A DNA stretch of 15,141 nucleotides from an uncultured Pirellula sp. (GTDB lineage: Bacteria; Planctomycetota; Planctomycetia; Pirellulales; Pirellulaceae), in the NCBI GenBank assembly GCA_903892365.1, contig CAITIF010000939.1, positions 1-15,141 on the forward strand, given 5' to 3'. Made by a program: the position numbers and the translations under genes. Under the pieces are notes generated by a model. It was not told where the DNA came from, did not search any database, and saw only the letters and a program-made list of their open reading frames with translations. How positions within the stretch are numbered: position 1 is the first letter of the stretch; every line of letters starts with the position of its first letter. Positions 5,455 to 13,582 of the stretch are shown one piece after another.

Positions 5455-6690
5455 TTAGCCTTTTGTCACTCCGTCTAAGCCTTCCGTCAGCTTTTCAATC
5501 AGCCAATCGGTAGGCTCCAGCCCAATTGAAAAACGAAGTGTTCCACCGGTGATCCCAAGCGCAGCCAGGGCCTCGTCGCTGTACGATCGGTGGCTTGTCG
5601 AACAGGGATGGCTTAACGTGGTTTGAGCTTCCCCCAACGTTGGGCAAAATGGAATGTTCGGAGCCACCGCCGCGATGAATCGCTGAGCCGATCGGAGACC
5701 ACCATGTAGCCGCAAGGTCATCATGTTGCCAAACGATTCCCCAAACTGCTTTCTCGCCATCGCATGTTCAGGATGCGAAGCCAAGCCCGGATAATCCAAG
5801 AGATCGATTGCCGCATGCCCTTGGATAGCTTCCGATGCTGCTTTGGCAGAGGCGGCCGCATGAGCCATTCGCACTGGCAAAGATGCTAACCCGCGTTGAG
5901 TGAGCCAGCAATCGAGCGGGCTGCTGGTCATTCCAAAAGATACCATCGTCTGGCGTATTCTTTGCCAGACCGCTTTATGCCCACACAAAAATCCTAGCAT
6001 AGCGTCCGCGTGACCGCACACAAACTTGCTAAGACTTTCCATGACAAGGTCCGCACCCAAGTTCATGGGCTGGCATAGCACCGGGGTCGCAAACGTATTG
6101 TCCACCAAGACCACTGTGCCCGATTCCGAAGTGGCCGGTCCACCCGATTCATGAGCCATGGTCGCAATCGATTCAAGATCGGGAACCGACAATCGCGGGT
6201 TGGTAATCGTTTCGACAATCACCATCCGTGCCGGAGTGCGAAACGCATTCTTGAGCGCTGTCAGATCCGTTGCGACCACATCCTCAAACTGAATCCCCCA
6301 TCGGGCTAAATCCTGTTTGATAAAGAACGACGTTCGGCCATAAACGGGCTGGGCCAAAACAACACGATCACCTGGCTTCAGCAACGCCATGCAAGCGATT
6401 GATATGGCACTCATGCCTTGCGCAGTCACAATCGCTTCCTGTGCGTTGTGCAAAGAGCGCAAGGCATCCGCGAGCGAGGTGGCATTCGGATGCCCTTCGC
6501 GTCGATAGGCGAAGCCCGGGGCCGTTCCACCTAGAAGCGCATCCGCTTGCTCCGTCGACTCCATTCGCCATACGCCACTTAGCTGCAAAGGCTCCGTCTG
6601 CGGCTTGGCTTTGGGAAATCGATTCTCCGAGGTCGCGGCATGATGCTGATAACGAACATCGTCCAGCGGCTGTTTTTTCTTATCGGGCAT
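5455..6690 (-). CDS. Cys/Met-metabolism PLP-dependent enzyme (cystathionine gamma-synthase/lyase-like)
   Basis: Cytoplasmic fold-type I PLP enzyme of the trans-sulfuration family, acting on cysteine-, homocysteine- or homoserine-derived substrates by gamma-replacement or gamma/beta-elimination. The 411-aa length is usual. Visible marks are YRREGHPNAT (62-71, counterpart of the YxRxxNPT phosphate-binding segment of the neighbouring subunit), QGMSAISIA (91-99), PVYGRT with a PLP-stacking Tyr117, VDNTFATP with Asp197 that pairs with the pyridine nitrogen, MESLSKFVCGHADAM with the Schiff-base Lys222, and GGTLRFSIGLE near the C-terminus carrying the substrate-carboxylate Arg. The exact reaction cannot be read from sequence; synthase, lyase and O-acetylhomoserine sulfhydrylase-like roles are all possible. 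The ATG at 6690 has no clear Shine-Dalgarno. It lies 53 bp after the FAH-family gene on the same strand, probably co-transcribed. Downstream is the inverted-repeat block. Confidence 0.85.
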   Translation of the reverse strand: MPDKKKQPLDDVRYQHHAATSENRFPKAKPQTEPLQLSGVWRMESTEQADALLGGTAPGFAYRREGHPNATSLADALRSLHNAQEAIVTAQGMSAISIACMALLKPGDRVVLAQPVYGRTSFFIKQDLARWGIQFEDVVATDLTALKNAFRTPARMVIVETITNPRLSVPDLESIATMAHESGGPATSESGTVVLVDNTFATPVLCQPMNLGADLVMESLSKFVCGHADAMLGFLCGHKAVWQRIRQTMVSFGMTSSPLDCWLTQRGLASLPVRMAHAAASAKAASEAIQGHAAIDLLDYPGLASHPEHAMARKQFGESFGNMMTLRLHGGLRSAQRFIAAVAPNIPFCPTLGEAQTTLSHPCSTSHRSYSDEALAALGITGGTLRFSIGLEPTDWLIEKLTEGLDGVTKG

Positions 6691-6743
6691 AACAAAATAG
6701 ATTTTTCGAGATCAGTCTTGAACGGCATCCAAAGTGGATAACG

Positions 6744-7598
6744 TTAACCTTGGACAATCGTATTGGTCAGCGTTCCAAGACCGTCGATCGAGATATGGAC
6801 GGTGTCGGCGGGTGCCAGCGTGAACGAGCTGTCTGGAACAACGCCCGTTCCTGTCAACATAAATGCTCCGTTAGGTAGGTCGTTATCTCGCATCAGCCAT
6901 TGAACCAAGTCTTCCAACTGACGCGCCATTTGGGCAACCGAAGTTTCACCCGAGAACACAACTTGATTGTCGCGAACAATTTTGAGCCCGATACCGATGG
7001 TTTCGCGGGGCGGCATGTCTTCCGCCAAGGCGATCCATGGTCCTAGTCCACAGCACTGGTTGTATACCTTGGCTTGAGGCAAATAGAGAGGGTTATCCCC
7101 TTCGATATCTCGGCTGCTCATATCGTTGCCGATCGTATAGCCAACGATTTTTCCTCGACTGGAAAGCACCAGCGTCAGTTCTGGCTCGGGCACATTCCAG
7201 GTGGCGTCGGTTCGGATTCTCAGTTCGCCCAGATGGCCTCGGCAGCGGTTCGGTGTTGCTTTGAAGAACAGCTCAGGCCGAGCGGCCGTGTAGACTCGAT
7301 CGTAACAGCTGGCGGCGGCTTCGCTCTCTTCCATTCGAGCCGTTTGTGAACGCTTGTAAGTAACACCGGCGGCCCATACTTCTTGATCATCGATGGGGGG
7401 CAACCAACGCACTGCGTCCAGCGGAATCGACGCTGCAAGAGCGGGCAGTTCTCGCGCCAACGATCCCAGTTGATCGCTGGATAAAAGCTGACTTAAGGAA
7501 GTGAATCCAGTCGAAGCAAGATTCAACGGAGTTGCAAAATTGTCAACGATTCGAGCCACAGTGGGCCCTTGAGCCGTTTGGATACGTGCCAGAAACAT
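6744..7598 (-). CDS. Fumarylacetoacetate hydrolase family protein, resembling 2-keto-3-deoxy-arabinonate dehydratase
   Basis: Cytoplasmic, probably Mg2+-dependent enzyme of the FAH superfamily, whose members cleave or dehydrate 2-keto acids. The 284-aa product has an N-terminal cap region (1-70), then the catalytic beta-fold: [10 protein letters not shown] (75-84), ELFFKAT (109-115), [12 protein letters not shown] (134-145) with the metal-binding Glu138 and Glu140, [12 protein letters not shown] (156-167) with Asp159, and [19 protein letters not shown] (169-187) with Lys177. From memory, the [19 protein letters not shown] stretch is typical of the 2-dehydro-3-deoxy-D-arabinonate dehydratase branch (sugar-acid breakdown) rather than of true fumarylacetoacetases; this assignment is an inference. 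The ATG at 7598 is preceded by GAAAG at a 7-nt spacing. The gene lies between a glycosyltransferase (86-bp gap) and a PLP enzyme (53-bp gap) on the same strand, and neither neighbour belongs to a pentose pathway. Confidence 0.83.
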   Translation of the reverse strand: MFLARIQTAQGPTVARIVDNFATPLNLASTGFTSLSQLLSSDQLGSLARELPALAASIPLDAVRWLPPIDDQEVWAAGVTYKRSQTARMEESEAAASCYDRVYTAARPELFFKATPNRCRGHLGELRIRTDATWNVPEPELTLVLSSRGKIVGYTIGNDMSSRDIEGDNPLYLPQAKVYNQCCGLGPWIALAEDMPPRETIGIGLKIVRDNQVVFSGETSVAQMARQLEDLVQWLMRDNDLPNGAFMLTGTGVVPDSSFTLAPADTVHISIDGLGTLTNTIVQG

Positions 7599-7684
7599 GC
7601 ATTCGCTTTCGATGGAGAGGCCTGGAGCGACTTACCACCGTCGCTCTGATTTTGTCAGCCCCCCAGTATAACACACGTCCGTAT

Positions 7685-8830
7685 TTATCGCATCGCAGTT
7701 TCGATGGCAGCATGCCACTTGGATGCAATCTGGTTCCATTGGAAATCCTTGGATCGCTCCCATGCCCTTCTTCCAAGACTCAGCCGCAATTCCTGGCTCG
7801 ATAAAAGACGATCCAAGCAATCGACCATTTGCGTGTCATCCGAAATAACAATCCCGTTATCGAGATCCGTAATGGTCTCGCGAATGGCGGGGGAACAATC
7901 GGTCACGGCCACAGCAAGGCCTGTCGCCATGGCTTCCAGCAAGGACTGCGGGAACCCCTCGTACCGACTCACCAAGCAGTACGCGTTGGCAGCGCACAAC
8001 TCTGCCCAAACATCCTTGCTCCATAATGCCCATTCGACGGTCGATGCGATACCAAGTTGATCGGACGTTTGCTGCAACGCACTGCGTTCAGCGCCATCCC
8101 CAACAATCCGAAGTCGCCAGTCGATATGGTGATGCTTTAAATTTGCCCAAGCCTGCAACAGTCGATCGATCCCTTTTTCTTTGGAGAGCCTTCCAACAAA
8201 AATCAGGACCTTCGGCGATCTCCGTGCCCGTTCGCGATCGATCTGGTCTTGATCCAAAATGGGTGGAACAAACGCGGAAGGGATAATCCGCAAACGATCG
8301 TGCGGGACCCATTGAGTTTCCTGAAAGTAGTCGAATACTTCTTGGGTTTGGACCACGCACAGGTTGCATTTTGGATAAGTGCGTCGCCGAAGGAACTCCC
8401 AAAAGCGACTCAGTGGTTGCCTGCGTGGATCGCTGCGTTCCGAAATCACCACAGGGACTTTCTTGGGGGTAGCCAACAACGCAAGAATGTTATTGGAATC
8501 GCAAAAGCTTACCACCACATCCGCGTTCCAATCTTGAATTTGAGCACGAAGGGCTCGAATGCGTTTCCTGTTCGAAAGAATAGCCGACAAGGTACCGGTG
8601 GACGAACCCGTCAGCCCCAGCCCGATGCATTCGACGCGTGGATCGATAAAGTAACTGGCTGACTTCGCACTGTCCAAAGTCACAAGTCGAACTCGATAAC
8701 GATTGGCCAGCTCGTTCGCAAGGTAGCTCATTTGCCTTTCCGATCCACCGCCATTCATCGAATGAATGAAAAGAAGAATGCGCTTGGCCGAATGGCCGGG
8801 ATCTTGTTGCGTGCTGACGTGTTCTAGCAT
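7685..8830 (-). CDS. Glycosyltransferase family 4 protein
   Basis: GT-B fold retaining glycosyltransferase that moves a sugar from an NDP-sugar to a glycan or lipid acceptor; substrates cannot be told from sequence. In the 381-aa form, the N-terminal Rossmann domain opens with RILLFIHSMNGGGSERQMSY, whose GGGSER (27-32) is the acceptor-side glycine loop of GT4 enzymes. The C-terminal domain has VGRLSKEKG (213-221 region) with the phosphate-binding Arg and Lys, RIVGDG, and SRYEGFPQSLLEAMATG (about 289-305) containing the EX7E motif Glu291/Glu299. The frame is open to a TTG at 8902, but that leaves 24 extra non-conserved-looking residues and abuts the divergent gene. I prefer the ATG at 8830, 14 residues before the first beta-strand; neither has a strong Shine-Dalgarno. 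No signal peptide or membrane helix is visible. It is the first gene of a possible three-gene operon with the FAH and PLP enzymes. Confidence 0.87.
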   Translation of the reverse strand: MLEHVSTQQDPGHSAKRILLFIHSMNGGGSERQMSYLANELANRYRVRLVTLDSAKSASYFIDPRVECIGLGLTGSSTGTLSAILSNRKRIRALRAQIQDWNADVVVSFCDSNNILALLATPKKVPVVISERSDPRRQPLSRFWEFLRRRTYPKCNLCVVQTQEVFDYFQETQWVPHDRLRIIPSAFVPPILDQDQIDRERARRSPKVLIFVGRLSKEKGIDRLLQAWANLKHHHIDWRLRIVGDGAERSALQQTSDQLGIASTVEWALWSKDVWAELCAANAYCLVSRYEGFPQSLLEAMATGLAVAVTDCSPAIRETITDLDNGIVISDDTQMVDCLDRLLSSQELRLSLGRRAWERSKDFQWNQIASKWHAAIETAMR

Positions 8831-8935
8831 TCGCGGCTCGGTTGGAATCACTTGGGCTAGAGACAAGTAGGATGGGAATGCGTTAGACTGGTCCACTGAC
8901 AATTGCTACATCGCCATTTCCCCCGAGAGAAAACC
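8831..8935. promoter_or_regulatory. Divergent intergenic promoter region
   Basis: With the preferred starts at 8830 (minus) and 8936 (plus), 105 bp separate the divergent glycosyltransferase and phosphoesterase genes and must hold both promoters. I see no textbook -35/-10 pair. CAATTG (8900-8905) is a palindrome containing back-to-back TTG triplets that would be the extreme upstream starts of both genes; they are unlikely to be used, since nothing would be left for promoters. Confidence 0.4.
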
Positions 8936-9832
8936 GTGGAACTACCCATCGATTCTAACCGAAATCCAGAATCATCGGTTTCGTACATCGAAAAGTCTTC
9001 ACAGCATTTGCGTTTCATTTTGGTGGGGGACGTCGTTGGAAAACCAGGAGTTTCCATGCTTTGCGACGCCGTCCCATGGCTGCGATCTGTGATGGGCATG
9101 GATCTGATTGTTGCCAACGCCGAAAACGCAGCGGATGGAGCAGGCTTAACGGCCGCGATTTATCGGAAATTAGTAGCCGCCGGTGTGGATGCCATCACGC
9201 TAGGGGACCATATCTATCGCAAAAAAGAAATCGCTGCGACACTTCAGTCCGAAAAGAATATCGTCAAGCCTGCCAATTTCCCCAGCTCGTCACCGGGCTT
9301 GGATCACTGTATTGTTCGGACGCAATCAGGAGTTCCAGTTGCGATCATCAGTTTGCTAGGCCGAGTGTTCATGCGCCCGGTCGACTGTCCCTTTACGGCC
9401 GCCGGGCGAGTGCTGGAAAGCATACCGCCGGAGGTAAAGATTCGCATTTGCGACTTTCATGCAGAAGCGACCAGCGACAAACAAGTTATGGGACGCTTTC
9501 TTGACGGTCGAGTCAGCGCGGTTCTTGGAACTCACACGCACGTCCCGACCGCTGATCAAGAGATCTTCCCCGGCGGAACCGCATTCCAATGCGATGTTGG
9601 AATGACGGGGCCGTACCGAAGTATTCTTGGTCGAGCCATCGAACCCGTGCTGAACACCACTCTATCCTTCGACCCGAATCCGTTTCATATCGCTGCCGAA
9701 GATGTGCGACTTTCAGGAACTTGGGTCGACGTGGATATCGAGTCTGGAAAAGCAATCCGCATTCAGCGACTGATGCTGACCGAAAGCGAACTCAAGGCTT
9801 GGCGCCCCACCGAGGGTTCATCAATTCGCTAA
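8936..9832 (+). CDS. TIGR00282/YmdB-family metallophosphoesterase
   Basis: Cytoplasmic dinuclear-metal phosphodiesterase related to Bacillus YmdB, which hydrolyses 2',3'-cyclic nucleotides and affects gene expression in communities; the in vivo role here is unknown. In the 298-aa form the motifs are FILVGDVVGKPG (Asp32), VANAENAADGAGLT (Glu63, Asn64), ITLGDHIYRKKEI (Asp91, His92), PANFP, CDFHAEAT (His175), and GTHTHVPTADQ (His200, His202) followed by DVGMTGPY. YmdB proteins have GNH where this one has GDH, so a metal ligand is Asn-to-Asp. The frame is open to a TTG at 8903; I prefer GTG at 8936, preceded by GAGAGA (8925-8930), although about 25 residues still precede the point where YmdB begins. 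Spacing to the divergent glycosyltransferase is short. Its TAA overlaps the stop of the convergent isomerase-like gene. Family assignment is firm. Confidence 0.9.
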   Translation: MELPIDSNRNPESSVSYIEKSSQHLRFILVGDVVGKPGVSMLCDAVPWLRSVMGMDLIVANAENAADGAGLTAAIYRKLVAAGVDAITLGDHIYRKKEIAATLQSEKNIVKPANFPSSSPGLDHCIVRTQSGVPVAIISLLGRVFMRPVDCPFTAAGRVLESIPPEVKIRICDFHAEATSDKQVMGRFLDGRVSAVLGTHTHVPTADQEIFPGGTAFQCDVGMTGPYRSILGRAIEPVLNTTLSFDPNPFHIAAEDVRLSGTWVDVDIESGKAIRIQRLMLTESELKAWRPTEGSSIR

Positions 9833-10764
9833 ACGATGCATTGACGAACGGCATCGGTCAAACCAGCGATAGGGTCACCTGCTGGAATGAATTCGTGAGC
9901 AAAGTAGCCGTCGAATCCGGTCGCTGCAATCGCTTTCGCAATGGCAGGGTAATACAGCTCTTGTTGATCGTTGAGTTCATGACGCCCTGGGTTGCCCCCG
10001 GTATGGTAATGACCAAAGTACTGGTGATTCTTTTGGATGGTACGAATGATGTCCCCTTCCATGATCTGCATGTGATAGATGTCATACAGCAGCTTGAAGT
10101 TGTTGGAGCCAACCTCCTTGACCAGTTCAATACCCCAGGCCGAATTGTCGCACATGTAGTCCGCGTGATCGACTCGGCTATTCAGCAATTCCATGTTGAG
10201 AATCACGTTCTTCTTCTCTGCTACTCCAACGATCTTCTTCAGTGCAGCGACGCAATTTTTCATGCCAGTCTTGCGGTCAATGCCACGGGAGTTGCCTGAG
10301 AAACAGATGACGTTTCGGAAGCCAGCAGCGGAGGTGGCTTCGATCGCCTCGTTCATGGCTTTGAGGCTAGCTTCGTGATACTTTTCATCGCACAAGCCAT
10401 CCGATAACGCACCGGCCGAGACCATCGTGCAGACCAAGCCATGCTTCTTTAAGGTCGGGAAATCTTCTGGCTTCAAAAGGTCGATGCCAACGAGACCAAG
10501 CTTGACGGCCTCCTGGCACATCTGCTCGACAGTCAGACTTCCGTAACACCATTTGCAGACCGATTGATTCAACTTTCCGGACTTGGCGTCCACCGCTGGA
10601 GCAGCATTGGCCAACGCAGCAGGGGCGAACGCTGCTGCTGCTGCGGTTCCCGTCGTCGCTGAGCCGGTTGCAAGCGTGCTGGCAGCCAGCGTGGTCGCTG
10701 CTGCACTCGCACCAAACAATCGTCGCGAGATCGAAGTTTCTGAATCGGGATTTTCTCGTTGCAT
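9829..10764 (-). CDS. Tat-exported TIM-barrel protein, hydroxypyruvate isomerase-like
   Basis: Probably a periplasmic sugar or keto-acid isomerase/epimerase of the xylose isomerase-like TIM-barrel superfamily, Hyi branch. The 311-aa product starts with a twin-arginine signal, SISRRLFGASAAATTLAAST (Arg14, Arg15), followed by a long Ala-rich region to about residue 55. The barrel then shows LNMELLNSR with metal-ligand candidate Glu192, LLYDIYHMQIMEGD (Asp228, His231), FGHYHTGGNPGRHEL (His254) and FAHEFIPAGD (Glu291). This E-D-H-E set is that of metal-dependent Hyi-like enzymes. The substrate is not deducible; many planctomycete paralogues carry this Tat signal. The ATG at 10764 gives the proper Tat n-region. 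It lies 107 bp after the PQQ-propeller gene on the same strand, and its TAG shares four bases (CTAA) with the stop of the convergent phosphoesterase gene. Alternative: a sugar phosphate isomerase of unknown specificity. Confidence 0.85.
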   Translation of the reverse strand: MQRENPDSETSISRRLFGASAAATTLAASTLATGSATTGTAAAAAFAPAALANAAPAVDAKSGKLNQSVCKWCYGSLTVEQMCQEAVKLGLVGIDLLKPEDFPTLKKHGLVCTMVSAGALSDGLCDEKYHEASLKAMNEAIEATSAAGFRNVICFSGNSRGIDRKTGMKNCVAALKKIVGVAEKKNVILNMELLNSRVDHADYMCDNSAWGIELVKEVGSNNFKLLYDIYHMQIMEGDIIRTIQKNHQYFGHYHTGGNPGRHELNDQQELYYPAIAKAIAATGFDGYFAHEFIPAGDPIAGLTDAVRQCIV

Positions 10765-10871
10765 AACACGTGTGCTTTCTGGGGAGAGGAAATAATGAAT
10801 CGTTTAGGAAAAGAATTTCAGGTCGATTGGCAACGCTGAGCAAAATCATCAGGGAACGTCACGCCGTACTG

Positions 10872-12197
10872 CTAGTTGACAAGCGGAACACAAATCAGCT
10901 TCTCATCATTGCGAACATACAAACATCCATTCGCAAAGGCGGGCGCACACCAAACGACATCACGACCAAAAGCATTGTTGGTTGCGTCGATGATCTTTTC
11001 ACGCGAAATTTCTTCGTATCCCTTAGGCGTCATTTTTGCGATGACAATTTCGCCCAGTTCGTTGAACAGATAAAAGAAATCTCCGCTACGGACAATAAAC
11101 GCGGTTCCGCTTCCTTGAGGTCGACGACTGACTGGCTTGCTGGTTTCCCATAGCCGATCGCCCGTCGCGATATCGAAGGCGATCATCTCGCCACTTTGAT
11201 CCATGCCGTAAACGATGTTTCCGATGGCCATTGGCTGTACATTGACTGGCGAAATGGCTTTTTTAGCAACGTCTCGCCAAAGTGTTTTCGCAGCGGGTGC
11301 CTTGTCATCCAACTCGATCAACAAGTTCTTGTCGCTGTAGCCGCCGACGAAAAGATAATTGCCTACATGAATCGGGCTCATGATGATCGATCCATTGCTC
11401 GCTTCGTAGGGAAGGGTCCAATAGAGCTTGCCAGTCTCCGGATCGACTGAATTGATTGCGATTGGATTGGGCAAAATCAGCTGACGCACTCCGCCAGCTC
11501 GAATGATCGTAGGGGGGGAATAACCTTGTTCAGGTGCAGTCCCGAATCGCCATTTTTCCTTGCCAGTTTTTTTATCGAGGCAAACAGTATGCGAGCCTTC
11601 ACCTCCGGCCAAGGTGATCAGATTGTCACCATCGATGAACGGATGTGCCGCGTAGCCCCAAAGTGCCGAGTTTGTTTTATATACGTCCTTAAGATTCTTC
11701 GACCAAACAACAGTTCCCGTAGCTGCATCGAAACAAAAGAGATCACCTTCGGCACCGAGCGTGTAAAGGTTTTTGCCGTCGACAAGGGGCGTGCATCGCG
11801 GTCCAGCAGGATACGAAATCGCGTACTTGACGGGGTACTCGTGCTTCCAAATTGGCTTGCCTGTTCCGCTGTTCAGGCACAGAACCCGCTCCGTACCCTC
11901 AAACTCTTTTCGGCCAAAGTTGTCTACTTTTGCGTTGGCATCGGTCACCAAGTCGGTCACATACAGCATGTCGCCAACAACGGCAGGCCCCGAATAACCA
12001 CCTGCAACGGGTGCAGACCATTTCGTCTTTAGGCTGCCAGGAGCAAACTTGGTTGGTGGTTTAGCAATCGTCCAAATGTTATCTCGCTTGGGTCCCATCC
12101 AGCCTGGCCAGTCTTCTGCAAAAACAGAAAGCGAAGCGGTCGACAACCCAAACGCGACCAAGACAGAAGCGGAAAACAGACGATACATAGATTTCAT
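10872..12197 (-). CDS. Secreted PQQ-type beta-propeller repeat protein
   Basis: Exported beta-propeller of the PQQ-binding-like/BamB-like repeat type, of unknown biochemical role; such proteins may be scaffolds or enzyme-like, and none of the PQQ dehydrogenase cofactor residues can be asserted. In the 441-aa form a signal peptide spans 1-27 (MKSMYRLFSASVLVAFG..., site after SVFA). The mature protein begins EDWPGWMGPKRDNIW, an opening common in planctomycete members (general knowledge). At least five blades show the xxDxxTGxxxW pattern, for example CLNSGTGKPIW, CFDAATGTVVW, CLDKKTGKEKW, SVDPETGKLYW and AFDIATGDRLW (spread over residues 105-350). Start: ATG at 12197 has AGGTG 6 nt upstream, so it beats the GTG at 12206, which overlaps that site. 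The gene follows the rhomboid gene after 77 bp and precedes the isomerase-like gene, fitting a cluster of secreted carbohydrate-related proteins. Confidence 0.85.
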   Translation of the reverse strand: MKSMYRLFSASVLVAFGLSTASLSVFAEDWPGWMGPKRDNIWTIAKPPTKFAPGSLKTKWSAPVAGGYSGPAVVGDMLYVTDLVTDANAKVDNFGRKEFEGTERVLCLNSGTGKPIWKHEYPVKYAISYPAGPRCTPLVDGKNLYTLGAEGDLFCFDAATGTVVWSKNLKDVYKTNSALWGYAAHPFIDGDNLITLAGGEGSHTVCLDKKTGKEKWRFGTAPEQGYSPPTIIRAGGVRQLILPNPIAINSVDPETGKLYWTLPYEASNGSIIMSPIHVGNYLFVGGYSDKNLLIELDDKAPAAKTLWRDVAKKAISPVNVQPMAIGNIVYGMDQSGEMIAFDIATGDRLWETSKPVSRRPQGSGTAFIVRSGDFFYLFNELGEIVIAKMTPKGYEEISREKIIDATNNAFGRDVVWCAPAFANGCLYVRNDEKLICVPLVN

Positions 12198-12203
12198 CGA
12201 AAA

Positions 12204-12208
12204 CACCT
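12204..12208 (-). promoter_or_regulatory. Shine-Dalgarno site deciding the propeller start
   Basis: On the minus strand this reads AGGTG and is followed by TTTTCG and the ATG at 12197, a near-ideal 6-nt spacing. The upstream in-frame GTG (12206-12204) overlaps the site, so it is unlikely to be the start. Confidence 0.65.
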
Positions 12209-12274
12209 AGCACGGGCAAATCAAAGAGACAACAGAAACCGGCCGAATTATAGCAAGTCCATTCGGTCGCTGCA

Positions 12275-13579
12275 TTAAGTTTCTATTTCAATCACACCGG
12301 CAGCAATTTGCTTCTTGGCATGAGCTGCCAATTGATGGATCTGCTGAGTTTGCTCTGGGGAAAAGAATGCAAGATTCAAGCCTTGCATATACCGGAGCGA
12401 TCGGCGAGGTCGCTGGTCCTGAAGCCAGATCTTGATGAGCAGGACTTGAATCGAAAAACGATTGTCGTCGAATAGTTCAATGTGCTGCTCCATCAAAGGT
12501 TCTGCATCAGCAAATCTCTTTGCCTTCAGCATTCCCTGAATGACACGGAACAAGTCGACCTGTTTCCAAGTGACCGACGGTTGCGAAACGGAGATGCGAT
12601 TCTGAATCTTGATCGCCAGGTCCAAGTCCCCTTCTGCGATCGCGTGTTCGACTTGTGTTTGCAGTTTCTTAGCGCTTTCAACCGGATCCAGCAGCAGATT
12701 GGCTTTGCGGTAAGCCTCCTCTTGTTTTACGTTCGCCTTCTTTTCACGTTCGAGGATTTTGTCTTGTCCCACCGTCGAATCGGTTCCGGTCTTTCCACTC
12801 AAGTAAGAAAATAAGTCCCACCCTTCGCAATCGACGTACCCAGTTCGAACCATCCATAACCCGACGGGAAGTCCTACGGCGAAACCGAGCATATGAAGAA
12901 GCTCGGAACTCATTTGAAAGCCTGCAACGATGAATACAAACAACTCTTTGGCCACGAAGAAGAAGCCGTACATCAGCACCGTAATGTCAAACATCCCGAA
13001 TCGCCACAGCAGTGTAAACTCGTTCGCAGGCGCCCATGCGATGCACATGGCAAGCAAACCAAAGATTGCCGCGGACGCTCCTAATGCGAATCCATCCCAA
13101 CCTACAATCAAACTAGAGACTTGCAGAAACAATCCATATAGCGTTCCAATCACCAAATAGATCGATGAGAAAGCCATCCAGCCAACTTTCCCTTCCACGA
13201 TCAGCCCGAAAGCCCACAGGAAGATCATGTTTCCGATCAAGTGCATCCAGCCCATGTGCATGAAGTTGTTTGTCAACCACTGCCAAGGTTTGAATGTTCC
13301 AAATTCGACCGAAAGCGTCTTCATCCATGGTTCGCTGGCTGAGCTGATCTCCAACGAATCCGCAAACTCTTTTGCTTCCGCACGATCTTCAAATTCCTCG
13401 AGCGCACGTTGCAAATCGAAGCGATTGTGAAACTCACGGCCGTCCGGAGCCTTCAGTACAACCTCTGACATGTTTGCGTTGGCGCAAAACACAACGAACG
13501 CAATCACATTGATAATGATCATGCTGACCGTTGCAATCGGATAGTGGTAGATCGGTGCGTCCGTAGAAATCGGAATCAT
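12275..13579 (-). CDS. Rhomboid family intramembrane serine protease with C-terminal helical (TPR-like) domain
   Basis: Integral membrane protease that cleaves transmembrane substrates; its targets are unknown. In the 434-aa product TM1 is at about 15-33. A soluble loop of some 50 residues (37-90, charged EEFEDRAEAKEFAD) separates it from TM2. FMHMGWMHLIGNMIFLWAFG holds His108, His113 and Asn117, the spacing of the GlpG HxxxxHxxxN motif. The catalytic Ser169 is in LGASAAIFGLLA and the catalytic His229 in ELLHMLGFAVGLPVG. From about 270 on, the protein is soluble and helical, with TPR-like pairs such as AIAEGDLDLAIKIQNR and MLKAKRFADAEPLMEQHI; this tail is absent from minimal rhomboids. The ATG at 13579 lies only 3 bp after the stop of the GDSL gene, with no strong Shine-Dalgarno, so translation is probably coupled. 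Catalytic residues are complete, so I expect an active protease and not an iRhom-like pseudoprotease. Confidence 0.9.
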   Translation of the reverse strand: MIPISTDAPIYHYPIATVSMIIINVIAFVVFCANANMSEVVLKAPDGREFHNRFDLQRALEEFEDRAEAKEFADSLEISSASEPWMKTLSVEFGTFKPWQWLTNNFMHMGWMHLIGNMIFLWAFGLIVEGKVGWMAFSSIYLVIGTLYGLFLQVSSLIVGWDGFALGASAAIFGLLAMCIAWAPANEFTLLWRFGMFDITVLMYGFFFVAKELFVFIVAGFQMSSELLHMLGFAVGLPVGLWMVRTGYVDCEGWDLFSYLSGKTGTDSTVGQDKILEREKKANVKQEEAYRKANLLLDPVESAKKLQTQVEHAIAEGDLDLAIKIQNRISVSQPSVTWKQVDLFRVIQGMLKAKRFADAEPLMEQHIELFDDNRFSIQVLLIKIWLQDQRPRRSLRYMQGLNLAFFSPEQTQQIHQLAAHAKKQIAAGVIEIET

Positions 13580-13582
13580 GGA

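Noticed and set aside
10766..10773. ACACGTGT palindrome upstream of the isomerase-like gene as an operator
   Set aside because: An 8-bp palindrome is expected by chance in a window of this size and it lies at the start codon with no second copy.
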